A DNA stretch of 64,000 nucleotides from Streptomyces sp. CB01373 (lineage in GTDB: Bacteria; Actinomycetota; Actinomycetes; Streptomycetales; Streptomycetaceae). Location of the stretch: NCBI RefSeq assembly GCF_002803075.1, contig NZ_NNBK01000010.1, positions 208,184 through 272,183 of the forward strand, read 5' to 3'. Position 1 is the first letter of the stretch. Every line of letters starts with the position of its first letter. Position numbers and translations under genes: made by a program. Positions 47,730-55,944 of the stretch are shown here, in pieces. The notes under the pieces were generated by a model, which did not search any database, was not told the origin of the DNA, and was given only the letters and a program-made list of their open reading frames with translations.

Positions 47730-49592
47730 TCAGTACCGGCGTTCCTGCTTCTGCTTGCACTCCACGCACAGGGTGGCCCGCGGGAAGGCCTGCATGCGGG
47801 CCTTGCCGATGGGGTTGCCGCAGGTCTCGCACAGGCCGTAGGTGCCCGCGTCGAGCCGTTGCAGGGCCCGCTCGCTCTGGGTGAGCATCTCGCGCGCGTT
47901 GGCGGCCAGCGCCATCTCGTGCTCGCGGGTGATGTTCTTGCTGCCGGTGTCCGCCTCGTCGTCGCCCGCGCCGTCGCCGGAGTCCCGCATCAGGCCCGCG
48001 AGGGACTCCTCGGACGAGGTGATCTCGGCGCTCAGCCGCTCCATCTCGGACTCCAGCTCCGCGCGGGCCTCCGAGACCTCCTCCAGGGTCCAGGGGTCCT
48101 CGCCCGGGCGTACCGGAAGGTCGGCCGGATCCACCGCCGCGGCGATGCGTGCCTTGGGCACGGCGGTCTTGGCCGCCGCGGCCGTGCCAGGGGTCTTCTT
48201 CGCAACCACTGTCGTGGCTCCCGTCTGCTTCGCGGCCCGCGCCGCGCCCGCCTTCTTGGCCGTCCTCTTCCTGCCCGCACCAGCACCGGAGACACCAGGA
48301 GCCACCGCATGCCCCGCGTCGTCCCCGCCCCCCGCCCCACCACCCCGATCGCGCACGGTCCCCCTGCTCCCCGTCCGCCCGGCCTCCCGGGTCCCCGCGC
48401 CCTCGACGGCAGCCCCGTCGGCCACCGACTCGCCGGCAGCGACCACCGCCCGCCGAGCGCCTTCTGGGCCCGCCTCACGGGTGACCCGCTCCTCCTCGGC
48501 GGCCGCACCCCCGCCAGAAGCCACCACCGACCGACGAGCGCCCTTTCCGCCCGCCTTACGAGCGGCCCCTCCCCCGTTGGCCCTCCGCGCACCCGGCTCC
48601 TCGACGACACCGCTGTCGGCGGCCGCGTCGGCGGTCCCCATCGAGTCCTCGCCGGCGGCCTGCTCCTCCTCGGCGGCCGCACCCCCGCCGGAAGCCACCA
48701 CCGACCGACGAGCGCCCTTTCCGCCCGCCTTACGGGTGGCCTCCTTGCCGGTGGCCGCCCTCCGGGCGGCCGGCCTCTCGGCGGCGCTGTGGGTACCCGC
48801 GCTCCCGCCGTCGGTGTGCTTTCCCCCGGGCCTTTCGGACACGGCAGGTCCGGCCGCCACCGCGGCGCCCGCTTCCTCGCCCGTGGCGTGCTTCTTCACG
48901 GCCTCCCGTGCGGCGCCCACGCCACGCCCGCCGGCCGCGCCACCATCGGCAGCGGCCTTCCCCGTGCCCGGCCGCTCGGCGGCGGCCTTCTTCGCGGCTG
49001 TCCGGGGGCTGCGTGCGCCCCTGCCGGCGGCATCCGCCGCGGAGGGGCCCTCGGCCGCCCTCTCCCCCGCGTCCGGGGTCTCCGCGGGCTCCGGCCCGGC
49101 GGGGGGCTTCCCCGGCGTGGTCCGCTTGCCAGGGGGCTTCTTCGCCGTGGCGCCCCTGGAGCGGGGCTCCGCGGCGGCGGGGCGCCTCTCAGGCGTCGCC
49201 CTGCCCGCCGCCGGCTTCTTCGCGGCGGCCTTCCGCGTGCCCTTCGCGGGAGCCGGCTGCGCCGGTTCCCGGGGCGCCGCCGTCGGCTCCCCCGCGGCAG
49301 CCGGCTCCCCCGCGGCAGCCGGTTCCTCCCCGGCCGGCTCCTGCCCGCGCCCGGCCGTGTTCGCCCTTGCCGTCGGGCCCCTGCGCCCGCGTCCGGTCGT
49401 CGGTCCGGCCTCGGCCGTCCGCTTCTGCTTCGGCGTGACCGGCTCCTTCATGGCCACCGCCTCCTTCGCGGCCCCGCCTGGTGCCCTGGCCGCCGCTCGG
49501 GTGGTCTTCCTGGCCGCGCCACCGGCGGCATCGGGGCCGATGCCCCGGGACCTGCCGGACGCCGACTGCTCGGCGGTCTGCTTCGCCACCAT
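47730..49592 (-). CDS. TraR/DksA-type zinc-finger protein with a long Lys/Ala/Pro-rich extension
   Basis: A 620-aa protein. The C-terminal ~110 residues form a DksA/TraR-like domain: coiled coil (EVSEARAELESEMERLSAEI, HEMALAANAREMLTQSERAL), DAGTYGLCETCGNPIGKARM, and a C-x2-C-x17-C-x2-C zinc finger ending ATLCVECKQKQERR. The preceding ~500 residues are low-complexity, basic and disordered, with AAKKAA/TARAA-type runs like bacterial histone H1-like tails, and contain a 58-codon-spaced internal duplication. This suggests RNA polymerase or DNA binding. ATG at 49592 has AAGGGG 10 bp upstream. Typical DksA-like proteins are 120-150 aa, so the extension is remarkable. Role inferred. Confidence 0.8.
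   Translation of the reverse strand: MVAKQTAEQSASGRSRGIGPDAAGGAARKTTRAAARAPGGAAKEAVAMKEPVTPKQKRTAEAGPTTGRGRRGPTARANTAGRGQEPAGEEPAAAGEPAAAGEPTAAPREPAQPAPAKGTRKAAAKKPAAGRATPERRPAAAEPRSRGATAKKPPGKRTTPGKPPAGPEPAETPDAGERAAEGPSAADAAGRGARSPRTAAKKAAAERPGTGKAAADGGAAGGRGVGAAREAVKKHATGEEAGAAVAAGPAVSERPGGKHTDGGSAGTHSAAERPAARRAATGKEATRKAGGKGARRSVVASGGGAAAEEEQAAGEDSMGTADAAADSGVVEEPGARRANGGGAARKAGGKGARRSVVASGGGAAAEEERVTREAGPEGARRAVVAAGESVADGAAVEGAGTREAGRTGSRGTVRDRGGGAGGGDDAGHAVAPGVSGAGAGRKRTAKKAGAARAAKQTGATTVVAKKTPGTAAAAKTAVPKARIAAAVDPADLPVRPGEDPWTLEEVSEARAELESEMERLSAEITSSEESLAGLMRDSGDGAGDDEADTGSKNITREHEMALAANAREMLTQSERALQRLDAGTYGLCETCGNPIGKARMQAFPRATLCVECKQKQERRY
48488..48560. repeat. Direct repeat copy 1 inside the DksA-type gene
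   Basis: A 73-bp segment repeated at 48662-48734 with one mismatch. It encodes the motif KAGGKGARRSVVASGGGAAA in the basic linker. Confidence 0.88.
48662..48734. repeat. Direct repeat copy 2 inside the DksA-type gene
   Basis: Second copy of the 73-bp segment, offset by 174 bp (58 codons) from the first and in frame with it; 72 of 73 bases match. It indicates a recent in-frame tandem duplication in the disordered region. Confidence 0.88.
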
Positions 49593-49852
49593 GGCCGCGG
49601 CCCCTTCACATATTGTGATCTTGCTCGCGAATCGTGCTGGGACGATAAATCGACTCGAGTCCCGCGGCAACGGGGCACGCCGCCCGATTCGCCCGCCTCG
49701 CGCGGATCGCGCGGCCGGCATGCATGCGTTGTGCCCAGCTCGCCGCCACGTAATCCGACCAGCCACACGTCCTACGATCCGGACGGCGCCGCCGCGCAAC
49801 CGGGTCACCACCGGTCCGGAAAATCGGTTCGGCCCCGGTCGCCGGGGCGCCG

Positions 49853-49858
49853 TACACT
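49853..49858 (+). promoter_or_regulatory. Candidate -10 element for the ileS leader
   Basis: TACACT lies just upstream of the first recognisable T-box sequence and would place the transcript start near 49865. A poor -35 (TTCGGC, 49828-49833) stands 19 bp away, so the assignment is tentative. The 49593-49850 interval also holds the minus-strand promoter region of the DksA-type gene, marked by an AT-rich patch with CACATATTGTG near its start codon; I see no other feature there. Confidence 0.35.
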
Positions 49859-49864
49859 GGGCGG

Positions 49865-50165
49865 AGCGAAAAGCGTGGATGGGGACGAGTAGCGGCGTAC
49901 GCAGCCAAGAGCGACCCGGGGACGGTGTGAGCCCGGGGGCGAGCCCGACGCGAAGATCACCCCGGAGCCGCCGGAAGAAAGCCCCCAGCACCGAGCCGGG
50001 GGCCGGTAGAACCGGTATCGCGACCTCAATGAGGGGGCTCGTCGGAGCGTACGGCGCACCGGTGGGCCAAGGAGGGTGGTACCGCGGGAGCGCGCCGCAC
50101 ACGGCGTGGACACACAAAGGCTCTCGTCCCTCCGACGGAAGGCAGCACATCCGCCGGAGGAAGCT
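49865..50165 (+). promoter_or_regulatory. Translational T-box riboswitch upstream of ileS
   Basis: The conserved T-box AGGGTGGTACCGCGG is at 50073-50087. The 5-prime part has T-box Stem I-like elements (GGGACGAGTAGC near 49879, then AGAGCGACCCGGGGACGGTG), with the Ile specifier ATC at 49956-49958 in the context GAAGATCACCCCGGAG. Downstream, CCTCCGACGG (50129-50138) can pair with CCGCCGGAGG (50151-50160), burying the ileS Shine-Dalgarno sequence. There is no terminator-type U-run, so this fits the actinobacterial class that controls translation: uncharged tRNA-Ile binding should free the ribosome site. Exact leader ends are inferred. Confidence 0.85.
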
Positions 50166-50167
50166 CG

Positions 50168-53100
50168 TTGAATACGCAGCCGCAGTACCGCCAGGTGCCC
50201 GCGCAGGTCGACCTGCCCGCCCTCGAGCACGCCGTGCTCGACTTCTGGCGCGAGCAGAAGATCTTCGCCAAGAGCCTGGAGCAGTCCGAGGGCCGCCCCG
50301 AGTGGGTGTTCTACGAGGGCCCGCCCACCGCCAACGGCATGCCGGGCGCCCACCACATCGAGGCGCGCGTCTTCAAGGACGTCTTCCCCCGCTTCCGCAC
50401 CATGCGCGGCTACCACGTGGCCCGCAAGGCCGGCTGGGACTGCCACGGCCTCCCGGTGGAGCTGGCGGTCGAGAAGGAGCTCGGCTTCAGCGGCAAGAAG
50501 GACATCGAGGCGTACGGCATCGCCGAGTTCAACGACAAGTGCCGCGAGTCCGTGCTCCGCCACACCGACGCGTTCTCCGAGCTGACGACCCGCATGGGCT
50601 ACTGGGTCGACCTCGACGAGGCCTACGTCACCATGGAGCCCGAGTACATCGAGTCCGTCTGGTGGTCGCTGAAGGAGATCTTCAACAAGGGCCTGCTGGT
50701 CCAGGACCACCGCGTCGCCCCCTGGTGCCCGCGCTGCGGCACGGGACTGTCGGACCACGAGCTGGCCCAGGGCTACGAGACGGTCGTCGACCCCTCCGTC
50801 TACGTCCGCTTCCCGCTCACCTCCGGTCCGCTCGCCGGCCAGGCCTCGCTCCTGGTGTGGACGACGACCCCGTGGACGCTGGTGTCCAACACCGCGGTCG
50901 CCGCGCACCCCGAGGTGACCTACGTGGTCGCGACGGACGGTACGGAGAAGCTCGTCGTCGCCGAACCGCTCGTAGCCAAGGCACTCGGCGAGGGCTGGGA
51001 GACCACGGGCGAGACCTTCACGGGCGCCGAGATGGAGCGCTGGACGTACCAGCGCCCGTTCGAGCTGGTGGAGTTCCCGAGCACCGGCGAGGGAACCGAT
51101 GGGCACAGCACGGAGCCGGCCCACTACGTGGTCAACGCCGAGTACGTCACCACCGAGGACGGCACGGGTCTGGTCCACCAGTCCCCCGCCTTCGGTGAGG
51201 ACGACCTGAGGGTCTGCCGCTCCTACGGCCTGCCGGTGGTCAACCCCGTCCGCCCCGACGGCACGTTCGAGGACGACGTCCCGCTGGTCGGCGGCGTCTT
51301 CTTCAAGAAGGCGGACGAGAAGCTCACCGAGGACCTCGGGGAGCGCGGCCTGCTCTTCCGGCACGTGCCGTACGAGCACAGCTACCCGCACTGCTGGCGC
51401 TGCCACACCGCGCTGCTGTACTACGCGCAGCCGTCCTGGTACATCCGCACCACCGCGATCAAGGGCCGGCTGCTCGAGGAGAACGAGAAGACCAACTGGT
51501 TCCCCGAGAACGTCAAGCACGGCCGGTACGGCGACTGGCTGAACAACAACATCGACTGGGCGCTGTCCCGCAACCGCTACTGGGGCACACCGCTGCCGAT
51601 CTGGCACTGCGAGGACGGCCACCTCACCTGTGTCGGCTCCCGCGCGGAGCTGACCGCCCTGACCGGCACCGACCAGTCGGAGCTGGACCCGCACCGCCCG
51701 TTCATCGACGACGTCGCCTTCCCGTGCCCGCAGTGCGAGAAGACGGCCACGCGCGTGCCCGAGGTCATCGACGCCTGGTACGACTCGGGTTCGATGCCGT
51801 TCGCGCAGTGGGGCTACCCGTACAAGAACAAGGAGCTGTTCGAGAGCCGGTACCCGGCGCAGTTCATCTCCGAGGCGATCGACCAGACCCGCGGCTGGTT
51901 CTACACGCTGATGGCGATCGGCACGCTGGTCTTCGACAAGTCCTCGTACGAGAACGTCGTGTGCCTGGGCCACATCCTCGCCGAGGACGGCCGGAAGATG
52001 TCCAAGCACCTGGGCAACATCCTCCAGCCGATCCCGCTCATGGACCAGCACGGCGCGGACGCGGTGCGCTGGTTCATGGCGGCCGGCGGCTCGCCGTGGG
52101 CGGCCCGCCGGGTGGGCCACGGCACCATCCAGGAGGTCGTCCGCAAGACGCTCCTGACCTACTGGAACACGGTCGCCTTCCAGGCCCTGTACGCCCGTAC
52201 GTCGGCCTGGGCACCCACTGAGGCCGACCCGGCCCCGGCCGACCGCCCGCTGCTCGACCGCTGGCTGCTCAGTGAGCTGCACGCGCTGACCGACCAGGTC
52301 ACGCAGGCCCTGGAGGCGTACGACACACAGCGCGCGGGCAAGCTGCTGTCGGCGTTCGTCGACGACCTGTCGAACTGGTACGTCCGCCGCTCGCGCCGCC
52401 GGTTCTGGCAGGGCGACAAGGCCGCGCTGCGCACGCTGCACGAGGTGCTGGAGACGGTGACCAGGCTGATGGCGCCGATCACCCCGTTCATCACCGAGCA
52501 GGTCTGGCAGGACCTGATCGTGCCGGTGGCCCCGGGCGCCCCGGAGTCGGTGCACCTGGCCTCCTGGCCGGAGGCGGACCTCGGGGCGATCGACCCGGAG
52601 CTGTCGAAGCAGATGGTGCTGGTGCGCCGCCTGGTGGAGCTGGGCCGTGCCACGCGCGCCGAGTCTGGCGTCAAGACCCGCCAGCCGCTGTCCCGGGCCC
52701 TGGTCGCGGCGGCGGGCTTCGAGTCCCTGGACCGGGAGCTGCACGCGCAGATCACGGAGGAGCTGAACGTCTCCTCCCTGGCATCGCTGAGCGAGGTCGG
52801 CGGGTCCCTGGTGGACACCACCGCCAAGGCCAACTTCCGTGCGCTGGGCAAGCGGTTCGGCAAGCGGGTGCAGGACGTCGCCAAGGCGATCGCGGGCGCG
52901 GACGCGGCGGCGCTGTCGCTGGCGCTGCGCGAGGGCACGGCGTCGGTGGAGGTCGACGGCGAGACGGTGACGCTCGCGCCGGACGAGGTGATCATCACCG
53001 AGACCCCGCGCGAGGGCTGGTCGGTGGCGTCCGACTCCGGTGCCACGGTCGCCCTTGACCTGGAGATCACGGAGGAACTGCGCCGTGCCGGGCTGGCCCG

Positions 53101-53341
53101 GGACGCGATCCGGCTGATCCAGGAGGCCCGCAAGAACAGCGGCCTCGACGTGGCCGACCGGATCGCGCTGCGCTGGACCGCGACGGACCCGGCGACCATC
53201 GCCGCCCTGAGCGAGCACGCGTCGCTGATCGCCGAGGAGGTCCTGGCGACGGACTTCGCCCAGGGCGAGGCGGACGCCTCCTACGGCGCCCCCTTCACCG
53301 ACGAGGGCCTGTCCCTGACCTTCCGCCTCCACAAGGCGTGA
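50168..53341 (+). CDS. ileS: Isoleucyl-tRNA synthetase
   Basis: Class I synthetase charging tRNA-Ile, 1057 aa. The HIGH-equivalent motif is PPTANGMPGAHH at about residue 55, and the KMSKS motif is DGRKMSKHLGNIL near residue 610. The editing (CP1) domain includes LLVWTTTPWTLVSNTAVAAH. Cysteine pairs (CPRCGTGL, CWRCHTALLYY, CPQCEKTA) suggest zinc binding. The size and C-terminal region are those of the larger, eukaryote-like type found in actinobacteria. The start is TTG at 50168 with GGAGGA 7 bp upstream, sequestered by the T-box leader. The gene is followed by two terminators. Confidence 0.97.
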   Translation: MNTQPQYRQVPAQVDLPALEHAVLDFWREQKIFAKSLEQSEGRPEWVFYEGPPTANGMPGAHHIEARVFKDVFPRFRTMRGYHVARKAGWDCHGLPVELAVEKELGFSGKKDIEAYGIAEFNDKCRESVLRHTDAFSELTTRMGYWVDLDEAYVTMEPEYIESVWWSLKEIFNKGLLVQDHRVAPWCPRCGTGLSDHELAQGYETVVDPSVYVRFPLTSGPLAGQASLLVWTTTPWTLVSNTAVAAHPEVTYVVATDGTEKLVVAEPLVAKALGEGWETTGETFTGAEMERWTYQRPFELVEFPSTGEGTDGHSTEPAHYVVNAEYVTTEDGTGLVHQSPAFGEDDLRVCRSYGLPVVNPVRPDGTFEDDVPLVGGVFFKKADEKLTEDLGERGLLFRHVPYEHSYPHCWRCHTALLYYAQPSWYIRTTAIKGRLLEENEKTNWFPENVKHGRYGDWLNNNIDWALSRNRYWGTPLPIWHCEDGHLTCVGSRAELTALTGTDQSELDPHRPFIDDVAFPCPQCEKTATRVPEVIDAWYDSGSMPFAQWGYPYKNKELFESRYPAQFISEAIDQTRGWFYTLMAIGTLVFDKSSYENVVCLGHILAEDGRKMSKHLGNILQPIPLMDQHGADAVRWFMAAGGSPWAARRVGHGTIQEVVRKTLLTYWNTVAFQALYARTSAWAPTEADPAPADRPLLDRWLLSELHALTDQVTQALEAYDTQRAGKLLSAFVDDLSNWYVRRSRRRFWQGDKAALRTLHEVLETVTRLMAPITPFITEQVWQDLIVPVAPGAPESVHLASWPEADLGAIDPELSKQMVLVRRLVELGRATRAESGVKTRQPLSRALVAAAGFESLDRELHAQITEELNVSSLASLSEVGGSLVDTTAKANFRALGKRFGKRVQDVAKAIAGADAAALSLALREGTASVEVDGETVTLAPDEVIITETPREGWSVASDSGATVALDLEITEELRRAGLARDAIRLIQEARKNSGLDVADRIALRWTATDPATIAALSEHASLIAEEVLATDFAQGEADASYGAPFTDEGLSLTFRLHKA

Positions 53342-53384
53342 GCCACCGGGGGACGGCGCCCAAGGGCGTCGCTCTCCCACCCCG

Positions 53385-53423
53385 GCGGGGAGCCCACCGG
53401 CCACAGGCCGGTGGGCTCCCCGC
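53385..53423. terminator. Terminator 1 between ileS and divIVA
   Basis: Perfect 18-bp stem (GCGGGGAGCCCACCGGCC and complement) with an ACA loop, 44 bp after the ileS stop. Confidence 0.9.
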
Positions 53424-53449
53424 ACCGCTTGAAGGGGCGCCGCATACGG

Positions 53450-53485
53450 GAACGGCCCCGGAGGGATGTCCCTCCGGGGCCGTTC
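53450..53485. terminator. Terminator 2 between ileS and divIVA
   Basis: Perfect 17-bp stem (GAACGGCCCCGGAGGGA and complement) with a 2-nt TG loop, 45 bp from the divIVA stop. With terminator 1 it insulates the convergent pair. Confidence 0.88.
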
Positions 53486-53530
53486 TCTCAGGCTGCCGAT
53501 GCCTAGTCGTCAGAACCCTTCAGGGTTCCC

Positions 53531-54781
53531 TCAGTTGTCGTCCTCGTCGATCAGGAAGCCGCGCATGGGCGACGGCGCCTGACCCATCGGGGCCGGACCC
53601 TGCGGACGCACGGGGGCCATCGGCTGGGTCATCGCCGGGGCCATCTGCTGCTGACCGCCGTAGGACGGACCGGACGGGCCGGGCGCACCGCCCATCGGCT
53701 GACCGCCGTAGGACGGGGCACTCGCGCCGGCCGGAGCCATGGAGGGCGCCGGGGACGGCGGCAGGGACGGGGCCGCGGGGGTGCGCGGCGGGGCGAGGGA
53801 GTCGTCGGCCTGCGTCTCCAGCTGGCGCAGCTGCGACTCCAGGTACGACTTCAGGCGCGTGCGGTACTCGCGCTCGAAGCCGCGCAGGTCCTCGACCTTG
53901 CGCTCCAGCGTGGCGCGGGCGGACTCCAGGGAGCCCATCGCGACGCGGTGCTTCTCCTGCGCGTCCCGCTCCAGGGCGTCGGCCTTGGCACGGGCGTCAC
54001 GCTCCAGACCCTCGGCACGCGAACGCGCCTCGCCGACGATCTTGTTGGCCTCGGAACGCGCCTCGGCGATCGCCTGGTCGGCGGTCTGCTGGGCCAGCGA
54101 CAGGACGCGCGCGGCGCTGTCGCCACCGGGACCCTGACCCATCGGACCAGGACCCTGACCCATCGGACCGGGACCCTGACCCATCGGGCCGGGGCCACCC
54201 ATGGGACCGGGGCCGCCCATCGGGCCGGGACCCATCTGGCCCTGCATCTGACCCTGCATCGGGTTCTGCATCGGGTTCTGCATCTGGCCCTGCATAGGGT
54301 TCTGCATCTGACCCTGCATCGGGCCAGGCCCCTGACCCATCGGACCGGGACCCATCTGGCCGGGGCCAGGACCGCCGGGACCACCGGGACCCTGGGGACC
54401 CTGACCGCCCGGACCTGCCGGAAGCTGCGGAGCACCGCTGGGCAGCTGGGGCGGGCCACCCATGGGGCCGCCCATCTGCTGCTGCGGCGGGCCCGATATC
54501 CCGGCGGGCACAGGCGCGCCGGGACCTCGCATGCCCTGCTGCTGAGGATGCGGTGGCTGCTGCTGGTCCTCCGGAGGCTTGCGCATGTTCTGCTGGTTCT
54601 GGGCAGCAGCACGCGTCGCGGCGGCCAGTTTGGCGCGCAGGTCCTCGTTCTCGCGGAGCAGTCGGGTCAGCTCGGCTTCGACCTCGTCGAGGAAGGCATC
54701 GACCTCGTCCTCGTCATAGCCTTCTCGGAGGCGGACGGTCGTGAACTGCTTGTTCCGCACGTCCTCGGGGGTCAACGGCAT
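53531..54781 (-). CDS. divIVA: DivIVA / Wag31 polar-growth scaffold protein
   Basis: Coiled-coil protein that marks negative membrane curvature and organises tip extension and branching in Streptomyces hyphae; 416 aa. The N-terminal membrane-binding domain begins PLTPEDVRNKQFTTVRLREG with YDEDEVDAFLDEVEAELTRL. A long linker rich in Pro, Gln, Gly and Met follows (about residues 70-220, repeats such as GPGPMGGPGPMG). The second coiled coil starts at SLAQQTADQAIAEARSEANK and runs to YLESQLRQLETQADDSLAPP. The C-terminus ends GFLIDEDDN. ATG at 54781 follows AGGTGAAG. It is the downstream end of the dcw cluster. Confidence 0.95.
   Translation of the reverse strand: MPLTPEDVRNKQFTTVRLREGYDEDEVDAFLDEVEAELTRLLRENEDLRAKLAAATRAAAQNQQNMRKPPEDQQQPPHPQQQGMRGPGAPVPAGISGPPQQQMGGPMGGPPQLPSGAPQLPAGPGGQGPQGPGGPGGPGPGQMGPGPMGQGPGPMQGQMQNPMQGQMQNPMQNPMQGQMQGQMGPGPMGGPGPMGGPGPMGQGPGPMGQGPGPMGQGPGGDSAARVLSLAQQTADQAIAEARSEANKIVGEARSRAEGLERDARAKADALERDAQEKHRVAMGSLESARATLERKVEDLRGFEREYRTRLKSYLESQLRQLETQADDSLAPPRTPAAPSLPPSPAPSMAPAGASAPSYGGQPMGGAPGPSGPSYGGQQQMAPAMTQPMAPVRPQGPAPMGQAPSPMRGFLIDEDDN
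54124..54372. repeat. Repetitive GPM/QGQM-coding tract in divIVA
   Basis: Degenerate tandem repeats of CCATCGGACCGGGACCCTGA- and GCATCTGACCCTGCATCGG-type units encoding PMGQGPG, PMGGPG and QMQNPMQG motifs. The tract is in frame throughout and likely to vary in copy number. Confidence 0.85.
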
Positions 54782-54833
54782 CTCTTCACCTCAACGTAGT
54801 CATCGGCAGTCGGCAAGACCGTATCGTCCACAG

Positions 54834-55124
54834 TCACGTCGCGAGGTTCCCCACGAAGTAGATCAGGATGTAGACGATGATCATCAGTACGAAGAAGGAC
54901 AGGTCGAGCGCCACGCCCCCGAGACGCAGCGGCGGGATGAACCGCCGCAGAAGCTTCAGCGGTGGATCGGTGACAGTGTAGGTGGCCTCCAGAACGACCA
55001 CCATCGCCTTGCCGGGTTGCCACGAGCGGGCGAACTGGAACACATAGTCCATGACCAGCCGGAAGATCAGCACGATGAGGAACACCGTCAGCGCGATGTA
55101 GAGAACCTCCATGGCCACACGCAT
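54834..55124 (-). CDS. sepG: YggT family membrane protein (SepG/YlmG)
   Basis: A 96-aa membrane protein with two hydrophobic segments (VLYIALTVFLIVLIFRLVMD and LDLSFFVLMIIVYILIYFVG) and the YggT signature TYTVTDPPLKLLRRFIPPLR. In S. coelicolor the gene in this position (sepG) helps place FtsZ during sporulation septation and affects nucleoid organisation; that function is transferred by synteny. The ATG at 55124 (RVAMEVLYIAL) is given, with an alternative at 55112. It lies 51 bp after sepF and 52 bp before divIVA. Confidence 0.9.
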   Translation of the reverse strand: MRVAMEVLYIALTVFLIVLIFRLVMDYVFQFARSWQPGKAMVVVLEATYTVTDPPLKLLRRFIPPLRLGGVALDLSFFVLMIIVYILIYFVGNLAT

Positions 55125-55175
55125 GATCGGTGCTTCCCTCTCCCCTGTTCCGTGCCTGTTCTACGGTGGTGCGTC

Positions 55176-55817
55176 TCAGCTCTGGTTGAAGAACCCGCCC
55201 TCTGCGATGCGGGCCTTGTCCTCCGCCGTGACATCGACGTTAGCAGGCGACAACAGGAACACCTTCTGCGTCACCCGCTCGATACTGCCGTGAAGACCGA
55301 ACACCAAACCGGCGGCAAAGTCGACAAGTCGCTTCGCGTCTGTGTCATCCATCTCAGTCAGATTCATGATCACCGGGGTGCCCTCACGGAAGTGTTCCCC
55401 GATGGTACGGGCCTCGTTGTAGGTCCGGGGGTGAAGTGTGGTGATCCGGTACGGCTCTCGTTCCGACACGACCTTGGGCATGATCACCGGTGCGTTCTTC
55501 TCCAGGCTTGCGCGGTCTTGTGTGATGGACGCCACGGGCGCGATGCGCGCGGGGCGCCCGGATTCCGCCGGGAGCGAAGCGGAATGCGACACCGGTTCGC
55601 GGGGCGCCGGAGGCTGCGCCACTCGCACCGGTTCATCCCTTTGGGGCTGATGTGCACCATGCGGCTGGTGCGGCGGATCGTGCCGTCGGCGGTCCCGCTC
55701 GGGTTCCGGGTCCAGCTCGGGTTCGAAGTCGTCATCGGGGTCGAATCCCCGGCCGTCGTACCCATCGTCCTCCACGAGGCCGAGGTAGACCGCCATCTTG
55801 CGCATCGCGCCGGCCAT
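55176..55817 (-). CDS. sepF: Cell division protein SepF
   Basis: FtsZ-binding, membrane-associated division protein, 213 aa. The N-terminal amphipathic start (AGAMRKMAVYLGLVEDDGYD) is followed by an acidic/Pro/His-rich linker and the SepF core (YRITTLHPRTYNEARTIGEH, REGTPVIMNLTEMDDTDAKR, LVDFAAGLVFGLHGSIERVT, KVFLLSPANVDVT). It tethers FtsZ to the membrane where FtsA is absent, as in Streptomyces. ATG at 55817 has GGAGG 9 bp upstream; the longer frame runs into yggS and is not used. A 127-bp gap before it may contain its own promoter. Confidence 0.95.
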   Translation of the reverse strand: MAGAMRKMAVYLGLVEDDGYDGRGFDPDDDFEPELDPEPERDRRRHDPPHQPHGAHQPQRDEPVRVAQPPAPREPVSHSASLPAESGRPARIAPVASITQDRASLEKNAPVIMPKVVSEREPYRITTLHPRTYNEARTIGEHFREGTPVIMNLTEMDDTDAKRLVDFAAGLVFGLHGSIERVTQKVFLLSPANVDVTAEDKARIAEGGFFNQS

Positions 55818-55944
55818 GCTCTGAGTCCTCCGCTCTGTGGTGGATCCGCTGACGACCGCCAAGTGCCCGCGATCCACGAGGTCGTTGCGCCCCGTTGGGC
55901 GATATTGACCATATTTTCTGCTGTGGTCCGACTTCTTGGCGACG

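Noticed and set aside
47842..51198. 1118-codon plus-strand frame spanning the DksA-type gene, the T-box and part of ileS
   Set aside because: Composition is Pro/Ser/Arg/Ala-only, it crosses a riboswitch and three unrelated regions, and real genes occupy other frames.
49805..53425. 1206-codon minus-strand frame opposite ileS
   Set aside because: Antisense shadow of ileS; the plus strand has all class I synthetase motifs.
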